From Mnemiopsis leidyi (Eukaryota; Ctenophora; Tentaculata; Lobata; Bolinopsidae): DNA of 31,922 nucleotides. The translations under genes were made by a program, and so were the position numbers. Within the stretch, counting starts at the first letter, position 1. Each line of letters starts with the position of its first letter. This document shows, piece by piece, positions 9,701 to 21,700 of this stretch. The notes below the pieces were generated by a model. That model was not told the origin of the DNA, made no database searches, and saw nothing but the letters and a program-made list of their open reading frames with translations. The stretch lies in NCBI GenBank assembly GCA_000226015.1, contig JH152784.1, positions 15,629 to 47,550 on the forward strand, in the 5' to 3' direction.

Positions 9701-12700
9701 AGAGGTCTATTATTTCGACCTTTTGTCTAGGCTTGTGAGAGAAAAAGAAAGGGAGGACGTGAGATTTGAACGTAAGCTATAATTTGATTTGATTATTGCC
9801 GACTTGTGCGAGTTTTAGTACTGGGCAAAAGGATGAGTGGGAAGAAAAAAGGGTGTGGAGGGAGGTGTTTACCTTGACTTGGTAGAATGTTAAGCCGTGT
9901 TTTTGGGCAAACTCATTGATCTTCTCGCTCTCTCCTCTCTTCCAATTGATACTGTTCGCAAAAGATTCCAAGGATAGCGTGGTAGCTGGGCTGAAGGATG
10001 TCCTCTTTCGCCTGAAAAAGTTCTATTGTAAGAAAAAGGAACAGAGAGAGACGATTTTAGCGTTATATGAAAGAAAAAAGAAAACCACGTGCGCGCGGCT
10101 CAAATCAAGACCGCGCGCAGCAAAAATATAGTCCACTGGGTAATGCGTCAATGTTGTCAGTTCTGTCAGTACATTACTCGCGTGTTACATTTAAGCAGTA
10201 GATGAATCCGAAAAATGTATCAGAATTGGGACAGTAGGGACTGTAAATTTAAGGGTGAAAATCATTACTACAAGACTTGACTTTGGATGCAGTTTGTAAG
10301 TGAGATTGATTTCTACATGTTAGAGCCACTTTGGACGTCCTGATGTGCTCCTGGTTCATGGAATGAACAAAATGAACAAAAATGAACGAAAATTTCAAAT
10401 TGCTCAAATCGGTCCAAAATGACGTGAATTCGGTTTGTATTCGTCCTAGGAGTGTTCCTGCGAAGTTTTAGCTTTCTAGGGTGCCCTGGAGGGGAGTTAG
10501 GGGTCTGATACATTTCGCTCCAAATGTGTCCCAGGGTATCCGAGATTTTTGTATCAGTTTGGGGACAGTAATTTAGTGAACCAGGAGCATATCAGGANNN
10601 NNNNNNNNNNGTAGCTGGGCTGAAGGATGTCCTCTTTCGCCTGAAAAAGTTCTACTGTAAGTAAAAGGAACAGAGGGGGACGATTTTAGCGTTATATGAA
10701 AGAAAAAGAAAACCACGTGCGCGCGGCTCAACTCAAGACCGCGCGCAGCAAAAATATAGTCCACTGGGTAATGCGTCAATGTTGTCAGTTTTGTCAGTAC
10801 ACTACTCGCGTGTTACATTCAAGTATAACCAATGCCAAAATCAAGTCGTCTTTAGACAAATCTCAAAGAAAATTGACTGTTTTGCAGTTAACAGCTGTAG
10901 ATTCCAGACAGAAATTTCAGACAAAAACCAGAAAATGGACTGAATTCAGAATCCTTACAGTTATGTCGATAATGCCAAACCAAATGGAACTTGATATACG
11001 GCATTTTATTGTCAATAAGTGGGGTATTCTAAATGCAATAGGAGCGATTTTTTTGTCTAATGTTTTAAAAGTAGACAAGTTTAGTAAGGTTAAGACATGA
11101 TCATTTCTATATCATGGTGGCATCGCCAGCAAGCAAAATAGATAGCTACCCCTTCTATTAAATTTCAGATTAAATGGATTCATGATTTTACTTGATCCAT
11201 TTAGGTATTTATTCTTTTATTGTAACATGCCGATGGCTACTTCAAAATCTAATATCTAATATTCCACTCAAGCGATCCTACTTAGCTAACCTTAAAAACA
11301 GACAACTTTTCTATTTTGACGATAACGATCACTTGTCAAATGCTAATTTTCATAACGGGCTAAAAAATCAACGCCTTAAATGATTTAATTTGAAGCCATG
11401 CTTAGAGCACGCACATTACATCAACATAAAGCCGGGATTATCCGGCAATAAGCAACCCACATCACGTGTTTTACTAACTATAATCTGTACAAAAACACAG
11501 AATCCACGTGACGTCATGGCCACGTGACGTCACGACTAGATACCTACCCTCATTTTAACTGTCCCAATAAACCCCCATATCAAACCATGACAAAATGAGC
11601 AACTAAACCTGGGCACGCGTCAATCACTTTTTTCCGAGTTAAACGGAGCGGTTTTGCTCCGTCTTATTTCTCCAATGGAGTGCTGATTAACAGCTCACGT
11701 CAAATCGATTGTCTGGGGTATACTTCGTAAGGTTGTAGATTGTCACGAAATTATTAATAAACCACTGCCCCCGACGGCACAATGGGGTCATGCTCCGTTG
11801 TGCTCTATTAACGCAATATGTCAATAATGTTTAATTAGTAATAATATTGACATGCACTGTCACGAAGTGAACGCCGAACATCATTTTTCGAGAATAAATG
11901 AGGGCTTTCCTACTAGTGAACACGCAATCAATAAAATCCTTCCCATTCTTCATCGATGGAGGCGAGATATAGAGGACAACTAAGGAAATATTCCTGCTTT
12001 CGGTGCTGCGGGCCAATGAAATCCACGCCAAGTGTTGAAAATTATTGCACGAAAATTTCGGTGATGTGCACGAACAATAATTCAGAGCAGTTCATCGGCC
12101 GTTTGAAAATAGTGCGAATGCGACGACAGATTTGAACAGCGAGATTCCGTTTTTTAAAACAGGACACCACACTATTATATAAGTTGGGTAAGGTCCCGGA
12201 CATCCAGCTGTTAATGCACTCTCTCCCACTTCGTGCCATTTAACCGCAACTCCATCAGATAGCCAGCTACCTGGGATTTGTCCACTTTTATAGATTCTCC
12301 GACAGACGTTGTACGGCTAGGGTGATTTGGATTGTAAATTAAAACATGTACAAACTTGCATAACATTAAATATTGTTCGGGAGGCAAGGGGGAATCCCTT
12401 TATTTTGTAACGACTCAGATAACGCCATTTACCGACTACCAGTCTCTATCATTCTCTCTCTCTCTCTCCATCTATCTATCTACCCATACACGACACATAA
12501 TACAGATAATTAACTTCAAATATTTAGCTGCAGAGAGGAAGTGCAATGGAAAGATAAGCAGAGGATGTTGACAGTGGGTTTCCATGGACCTTCCCCCTGT
12601 TTTATGCAGCTCAAAACAATAATTAACGATTTACGGAGACTGGGCGGCGTCAATTTTTTGTTGGTGTCATCGAGAGAGGTGGGATGATTGAAATTAAGTA

Positions 12701-15700
12701 TTAACACGTTTAATGTGTGATATTGTCGAACCAGCGGCAGGGTTGGTGCAAACTGGTTCAAACAAACGTACGGTTCTCAAAGGTCATCGAGAGGTCAAGT
12801 TCGGAAATGCCAGGTTGCTAAAAATATTCAGGATCACTTTGATGTGATGAGATTGAAAGGTTGCTCAAAAATAAACTCCCAAGATTATTTTTAGATCGCG
12901 GGAAGGATTAAGGATCGTACACGAAGTTAAGTGACATGTCCTAATATACCTGCAGCTCTGAAATTAAATCTAAATATCGAAGTACACCTAACTTTCTTTA
13001 AGATGGACAGTAAAACTATGTCTTAATGTCTAATATGACCAAGTTTTTCCAAGTATCCCCAAAAAGAAGCGCTATCACCGGATTATCCCGGATTACAAGA
13101 CACTATCTTGTACCGGAAGCCGATGAAGCCAAGCAGCTGGGTACAATATTCAGCCGATATCAGTACGGCCAGCCGGCCAGGGAAACGTCCGGACCAACAT
13201 CTGTCGTTATTAAATCTTTGGAAGGAGGAAATTTAAATTAAGAAAAAATAGCAATTAATATCAGCCTGCAACAGACACTGTTTATCTTTAATCGCATTAG
13301 GTACCCGTTTAGGGAGATTGCAAGGAGTTCTTTAATTTCGAAAACCGATTGGCCGGGCAAATTTGTTACAAACTAGAATTAGCGTCGTCGGAAGTTCGCT
13401 CACGCGATGCTGTGTTTTTTATCGGTAATATATAAACAGTATTATATACAGAACTAATTTACAATCAAAACACTTTCTGATGTCGGCGTTTAAATTTAGA
13501 TCAGAAGAATTTACAGAGATTTCTGTGCGTTTTTAAAGTTTGAACCGATATCCCACCTTGCCGGGCAGGTTGTGTGTTGATAACAAAATGTATCAACAAC
13601 TTTAATGATAAACAACTAACCCCTTTAAATATCATATTAAACCTAACATTAAGCCGGATTGGTTGGGAAGTTTAATTTCCCGACTTGTGCAAGACGGAAC
13701 GTGCCTGGCATTGGTAAACATTTCTACCTATAACCCCAAGATATATGGCTAAAATAACCAATGATTACGAGCCACGAGCCGAGATTTACCGCTAGTTATC
13801 ATCAAATCTCGACCTTTAACTTGGGTGCTATTTCCGGGCCGAGGCTGATAATTAAACTAAACTGTAATCTCTGCTATCTTAATCTATCTCCGCTAAATCT
13901 ATCGGTGATAGCATATTGACCATTATTTCACAGTGGGTAGACAAGCAGCGCTCCCATTGGTCAAAATTTTATCCCTTTTAAGTTTTCCATGGTCCATTAA
14001 CACCTACTCTGGGCCGTGGCTACAAGTGCGGTTCACAAACTCATGCAGATTCTTGGATATTTCAACAAATCTACAATTGCGGGAAAATTCTAGGGGTATG
14101 CTGACGAACCGAATTTCAACAATATAGGGTTTGTTGATGCAGGTGCGATTAACGGTTCACGTTGAGGCAGCGTGATGGTGCCAGGTTTAAAAAATAGGGT
14201 GGAAGCTTGTTCCTTGCGTTCAGCTTCTAGCTCTAAACATGTTCGTTTGAGGGATGAAACTCTTCAAATTTAGTAATTTTGTGAAAGCTAGATATTTTAA
14301 TGATGACTTCAATCAGTTGTACTTTTCTAACCATCCTTCTAGATTGAACTAAATAACAGTGGAGATAGACGTTCCCTCCACGATCTTAAAGCTAGCAATC
14401 TCTTTACCAACCGCCTCAAATTAGCTGAATTACAGTGAAAAAGCCAAATAGAGGGAAATATCACACCTATTATCCTAAAAAGAAAGAGTTTGCACACCAC
14501 ACCCTTGAGTACGGTAGACTGGCAGTCGCCCTTAGTCACATGACTTAAACTTCCGCCCTCCAAATAGTAAGCTCCCTGTCACCTCTATCACTATTAGCTC
14601 TAGCACTATCAGCTCTGTAACCCATGTCTTAATATCCATTAATACTAAAACCCAATTCTTGAGACCAATCCATAAATTATTTTGAGACCAGTCTCAGCAT
14701 TTATATTGATAGGAGATAGTTAAAACAGTTTGAAATGTTCGGTTAGCCAGGCAGGACCGCGTGTATCTCCACCGTGGAAATGTGTTTATTGGTGAAACCC
14801 ACCTTAATCAGTTAATGCGATTAGGAGCCCCTCGCATCCTGAGTCCATAAAACAGGCGAAATATTAATCTACAAGATTTTCAGGCAGCTCGCAAAGTAAT
14901 AACCGCTGCAAAACTATTGATAATTCAATCAGTTACACGTTTAGTGCAGTATTATATATAGGGCTCTTCACCGACCAATTAAAAAAGCTTATTTTTTCCT
15001 TTATTTTTCCTAGCCATCATAATTCAATTGGTAAATAACAGGACGAGCTTGACTAGGAAAACGCGGGTTATAGTGGAAAAACAGGCACGCGCCTCCAATC
15101 AATTTCTGGAAAAAAGGCAATTAATAAGAGCCCACGAAATTTAACCTTGTCAAATTTGGGACGAAGCTTTAGGAAAACCTTGTTACGGTGCTAATTAGAG
15201 ATTATTGATTGGCATCGGGCAGCATTTGTTGTGCTGGGTGAAATGGAAAACTTTTTGGAAAACCTTTCAGATAATTTAGTCGGATCAGATGGTTTGATCA
15301 GAGCACTATTGAGGCTGATAAGCGGACTAATAGCCGTGCGAAGAAATCGCCAGAACTGCATATTTAATACGCAGCAACCTGGTTCTAAAAGACAATGGAC
15401 AAGTAACATATGGACCAAAATTAATCAAAGCTCACGCAAGATCTTTCTACTTCAAAGTAAATTCATTAAAATTTTTGCAACCATTATGTAATTCTGCATT
15501 TTGCAGTGTATGGGGTACAAAGTTAGAGTTGTGTTCAGCAATTTATTTAAGGATAATGAATATCCTAAATATATTTGAATTGTAAGGGCGCACAGAGAGT
15601 ATTGTACAAAATTTAACTCCATAAAAAGTTAAATCTCTTGACGTCGACAAAAAAGGATCATCGAGCTACTTCATATTCATGATAATATGGCCCTGGATAG

Positions 15701-18700
15701 GTAATATTTGTGCAGTTCGTCAGTCCTTGTAACAATGTCTTTAACGCTGCTCTAGCCCAATGATACTTACAAAGAAAAATACATGTTATACAAACATACC
15801 AACGCACTGACCACAGAAACAAAATGAAGAAACTAATACAAGTCAAAAAACAAAAAAATCAGCTCACCTTTGTCCAACGGGTTTGTGCTGGCTGTATTTG
15901 GCTGCCAGAAGTTGGGCGGCTGTGTTGTCCAGATTTCTCCAGGGCCTCAGGTCTCCCTTGTTCGTTTGTTTGAACTGAGGTAGAGCAGGCAGGGCAGGCC
16001 ACTCTCCCAAAACCTGTGGGTGGAGGGAGGTTTTTAGGGATGTGACAATTTATACTCCGCGAGTAGGAGTGTAGTGCGGTTGGTAAATAAGTGTTATTTT
16101 CTTGGGATGCGATAATTTAGTCTGCGGGTTGTATGCTTGAGACATAGTCAATAACTTGTTCACCGACGAATTAATTATAAGTATTCGAAAAATTTATAAG
16201 TTCCGAAACTTGCAGTGTTGAATGTTAGTAAAGTTAAATCATGTTAGCCAATGTATATAATCATACATACAACCTTTTTAAATTTTATTCCGGATTAATC
16301 ACAGTTTCAAAATTTAAGGCCATGTCAGTTGGTAGTGCGTCGAAAAAACAATGTGAAGTTACAATGACCGGTCAAAGTTAATGTCGATAATTTTCGTTTG
16401 TCTGTTTGTCCGTCTGCTTGTAGGTCGAGTGCCTGTGTTTGAGTAGCACGACGAGAGCTGTTGGTCTTCCCACTACTGACACTCCATCAAGTAATCAGAT
16501 ATATCCAGCTGCATTATGCTGATTTCTATCAGTAATTGTAACGTTTCGGTGCCTGCATGATCTCGACTCCCCAAATTACCGTTGAAATTTAAGCGGAGAG
16601 ATCGCACCTCCGGATTGGTGCACGTGCGGTCGAGCTGACATTGTCGCACGTGGTCAAGTTGCCATAGTAACACGTGGTTAGATTGACTTTGAGATGCGCG
16701 CAGCGTCAATCAGTGGCCCAAGAAGAACGTTATAGGATAATCCGTCACGCTTTCATTCAATCAATCATTTCCAGTACCACACACCGCGAAATTTGACAGC
16801 TTGATCAAGATATGATTTCCAGTATTTATTATGTGGCACAATATCATTTTGATGAACTCTTGCAATAAGATTGGTCGTGTGTAAGATATCAAAGGTAATG
16901 TAGCTAGTCTGAAAGCAAAAATTTTCAACCTTAAAATCAACAAATCATATACTTCACCGATCCTATGACTTCATAAACAAGGCTCCACTCTAGTTGATTG
17001 AACATAAAGATAATCCTGGTTTTTCTTGAAGCGATATTTAAAACGACGCACCAATCATCTTTAACCTTAATCTTAACTTTAGATGTCAAAAATTTTCACA
17101 AAATTCTGAAACCTTTGCAACTTTTCTGTTAAGCTCTGACGTCGGTCACTACACTGTCTTTCTTAGAATCTTTATCGCTTTGCCCGTAAGTCATCAATAA
17201 TGCGCGATAATACTAGAATTATTGACGAGGATCTCACGCTATTATTAAATATTTGACAGCGCAAAACTTTGACCACGACAAATTTCGGATAATTAACGTG
17301 AGGCATATCAAAGAAGGGAAGGTAGCGTATAATAACTATCCGCGTGAATGTCGGCAGCTTGACTTATTGAAAGAAGGAGGGAGGAGGGAGAGGGCACTGA
17401 TTTAAATGGACCCACAGCTCCTGCAGCATGTGATACGGTGTTCAAACTTTAGGATTTTTATATCCTAAACCACTATAAGTCAAGGTGGAGATTTAGAGGA
17501 AACGTCAACGCAGCAGACACCTTCCGATGAGTTCCTCCAGGGCAAAGTTCCTTTCTCCGAAACTCAAGTAGTTTAACAACGCCTTGTTAATTCCTCACAC
17601 AGGGCAGGTTCGGAGATCGCCGTTATTTGCATTTCTCTTCCGGATAAATTCCGATAGCATGCATCCTATCGCGATATGTATTTTAGTTGACATATTTTAC
17701 TCAGGGATAATTTAAATTCTCCTCTCGTCAGCTACCATTGCAGTGGCTTCAAATTGCATTTTAATGACAAAGCAACTCAACGTATGTATTTCGTAATCGC
17801 CCCGTTCCAGTAGCGGAGGGGATTTAAAAGTTCATCAAAGAAAAATTTACTAATTCACATGTCATGGCCTGTAGCAGCGTCTTGAACAGAGCCAGGGACA
17901 ATTCCACGGCACCCCCAATAAATATTCCCGTCTGTTTTTTGTTAAAACTCGAATCCCTTCCCAACCTCTCTCCCTGGTTCCCCCGCCGAGCAGCTGTTAA
18001 ATTATATTGGAAATTTAGGCGTTGAAGTTCAAAAAGTACTCAAATTTTAGGGGGTAATTATTTTGTAGCACTGCGAGGGTGTTACGAGGGCTCTTAGAGC
18101 AAAGTCGCGCTATCTGTGATGACATGAAACATTTCGCACGTAACATCGCCAAATTAATTACATTAAATTTAGAGTCTAGATGTGTGGTGAGCGAGAGAGA
18201 AAGGGAGAGATAGATAGAGGGAGATCGGGCAAAAACTTCAGGGCTTTCCGAGTTAAGAGAGAACGGTTTGTATCTAACACCTTAGGGAAGTTTCTAGATC
18301 TTGTCACTACAATCGGTCGGTCAATGGAGGTTGATAAGAGTTGTTGACCGGATATTCAGTCCGATCGACTGTGTTGTCCGGTGTCCGGGCGTGTGCGGCT
18401 GGTAAATTTCGCCGGCAGATTCGAGGTGAGAATATGGCAAGGTTTAGTGTCCTGGCACTTCAAGCTCAGCCACAACATCCTAGAAAATGCTACAGTGTGT
18501 ACGTGCACATTAAGTCGTACCCGTCGCAAATTTCATGACACCAAAATTCAATTTTAAAATTTTACAACTGTTTTCTTTCTACATAGCGGGCCGCGGACCG
18601 AGCTATTTTATGTATTAAAGCTGGCGTCGGTCTGCCGTCCAAATCAACTTAGACGGACCCGACCGTGGACTTGGATTCGGCTCTCCAGAAGAAATTTAGC

Positions 18701-21700
18701 CTCTGCCCACGGAACTGAACTATGGATGGATAATTGGCATTCGATATGTAATTTTAAAACAATGAGGATAAATGTTTATCCCGATCTTAAAAGCCCTGGT
18801 TCTCCCTTTACTACAGATCCTATCATCAGCACTGCGTTGAGAGAGCTGGGCACAAAGCCTTCCAGTTGATTACCAATACACTTCACTAGAATTGTCAACA
18901 GCAATCGCTTTTCGGAATCGCGTATCATCGGACTGATAACCGGTCATTTCCGCTCCGAACTAAATATTGGGAGATATATCAGATGTGGATCCGTACCGGG
19001 TACCCGCCCAGTCTTTCTCCCTCTCTACATCACATAATTCACTAATGTATGCCCAATCTTAAATGGGAAAACGATAAAAAATCCCAAAACGTCTACAAAA
19101 CCCTTCCACTCCAACCAATCGATTTGTAATGTATTGCCGATCTACTCCAGCAAATAAAATTTGAAGTTAAACTCATATCTCGCCGGCTCGGTGTCCTAGA
19201 ATGATCTAGTAGATCACGTGACTCTTACTCCACCGCCTCTCTACTGGTTCCGATCGAAATTATAGAGGGTAAAGCGGACTAAACCCAGCAGCGGGTCTAG
19301 ATCTTTTGTCCTATAAATCTCGGATAATTAAGAGAAACTGTAGGTCTCCTTGTCCGATTTCGGTAGAATAATGGGGGAGCTCATCGCGCTCTCAGCACGT
19401 GGAGTGAAGGAGGACGCGGTGGGAGATGTCTAGGTCAAACAAGCCGGCCCTCCTGGTTCTACCTCCGGGCGGAGTTGAGCAGGCACTTAGCGGCCGTTTA
19501 GGAGAGGTTTTTGCTTGTGCACATGGTTAATAAGCCGAGCGTATGTGTCCACGAGGATGTGGTTAAGAGCTCGATAAACCGTCAGACAAGCTCTTCTCAA
19601 ATTAGTTCTGACTGATTATCAAAAGGACTAAAGCCCGGAGATATGGTCTATCCTAAGCGATATAATATCGATTTCCCCCAGCACAAATGCATTTGGTTAT
19701 CAGGCTTGATAACCGTAGATTGGGCAAAATAAGCCGATTAGAGTTAGCAAGTTGTCTCATGCAGATGGGAGATGTAATAATGGTAAGCCAAGAAGCGGGA
19801 CTTGCGCAGTACGGTCAGGCTTTAACGGTCGGCAATCACTCTTGGTTGGAGATGTTTATAGTAGGAGGGGAGAGTATGTAGAATAGGTGAAGTCTAGTGA
19901 GGGTGGCTGGTTTCAGACACGTTTCAGACAATTGAGACTGATGGAGGGATAGAGGGAGAGAAGTCCGAGCTAATAGCTACGTCAATTATTATATGTGAGT
20001 GTCAGATCATGCTGGGAAGCAGCGGGAAAGATACTCATGATGTCTTGTACTTTTAACTGTAGAAATTTGGAGATTTTGATGGGGATGAATAACCGTATCG
20101 TCAGAGAAACAGTAGCTGCTCAGTGCTCAATCGAGAGATTATCATCATCAAGATTACCGCCAATATTATAATTAGCAGAGTATTAGGTAATGCTTCCTCC
20201 GTTCAAAATCCCGCCAAATTGGTACACAAACTCAACTGTTGTGTTCCACCAAATCGGAAAGACATTTCCTTAAGCCTTTCTAAATAAATTCTTCTCTTTG
20301 AAATTCGGATAGACTCTATATGGATTGTACCGGGAACTAATAATCAGGTTGGGTAATCGATCCCGATAATTCATGTCCGGCACGGACCAACTGAAAGGTC
20401 ATTGATCAGAAAAATTTAACCAATCGGAATAGGAAATTCGGACATTAAGTAATAATCAATAGCCTATTACGTTGGAAATAGTTTATTCTTGATTAACATT
20501 ATGGAATTATTCTGGTCAAAATGTCTCCTTTTGAGATAAAATTTCAAAGTTGTCATTGGCTCTAAATATTTTAAATATCGCATGTACGATATTCGTTCAA
20601 TGGAAAATTAGACCAATGACCCTACGGAGATTTACTATCTACGAAACTTGCCATGAGCTTTAGAAGAAGATCTGACTGCCGTCACATCTAAAGTCATCTT
20701 ATCTCAAAATATCCAAATACCATGGGTATGAAAGTAAGATCATCCGCTACAAGAATTTAAGAAATTAATCGCGAGCTGTGTTGCCAGGTTCTGTAAAACG
20801 GCAAGACCTCTGCGCTACAAAGTGTGCCACACATAAGTTTTGGACTGAAGAGGTAGAGTTTTGCGCTACAAAGTGTGACACACTTGAGTGTTGGTATGAA
20901 GTGAAATAGGGTCCTCGTGATTGGGACCCATGGGGCATGCATACCAACCGAACACGTTTTGAAGCTAGGGAACAAGGCGGGGCCCTCACATCATTTAAAT
21001 TTATATTGAGATTTTAATTTTCATGTTAATGGTATCCCAAATTTGGTTTCATAATTCAGGTAAAATACGGGCCTTTACCATGCAATTGAAGCTTATTAGA
21101 TGGAAAACATTATACTGCCTAAATGTAACAACATGAATAATTCAGCTGAAAGTCAACCACGTGATACACTTAAATCACGTGACCTAGCCATGCCCAATCA
21201 CAAGGACCTGAAGTTATGTGACTAAGCCAGTCCAATCAGGTCCACCTTGCGACCAGACCGCAGGTCCTTAGAATCACCAGAAAGAAAACGATAACCGCTG
21301 ATTTTCTAGGGGATTCCTTTAATAGAAGGAGTTGGACTGCGTAAGTATTTCCTTAATAAAGAGGGTAAAGGTGGATGAGATTATTATGACCTCTAAAAGC
21401 AGTTCTTACAATTTGGACCAATCAAATTTGCTCCTGAAAATTATCCTCTAGTTGATGGTGCTAAAAATTACTTGAAAGTTGGTATTCCAAATTTACACCA
21501 CCATTAAGAAGATGAAAATGGTGCCAAATTATCATCAGGAAACAATGTCATCCGGCTTTTATCTCCGGAAATCTCAATCGACTGACGGTGCTAATGTTTT
21601 TAGCTCAATCCAAAAGATCATTCGATGGTCGGCTGTGGTTCCACAACAGCAATTCTCGTAGAATTCTAGAAAAGTAGTGTCCCACAGTAGTTTGCAGGGT

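Larger units (their letters stand above)
10012..15867 (-). other. Intron 6 of the homeobox gene (about 5.9 kb as assembled)
   Basis: No further exon is needed, since exons 6 and 7 join in phase. It contains the duplicated block, the gap, an E-box/CRE pair at 11505-11532, a CT/ATCT microsatellite at 12453-12483 and several CCAAT-type sites. No RNA gene was recognised. Confidence 0.6.

Noticed and set aside
10696..11100. 134-codon plus-strand frame beside the gap
   Set aside because: It lies in the duplicated block and intron. Composition is AT-rich, with no domain and no splice support.
13026..13241. 71-codon plus-strand frame with a fairly ordinary protein-like composition
   Set aside because: No domain, promoter or conservation visible. 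A short independent gene inside intron 6 cannot be excluded but is not supported.
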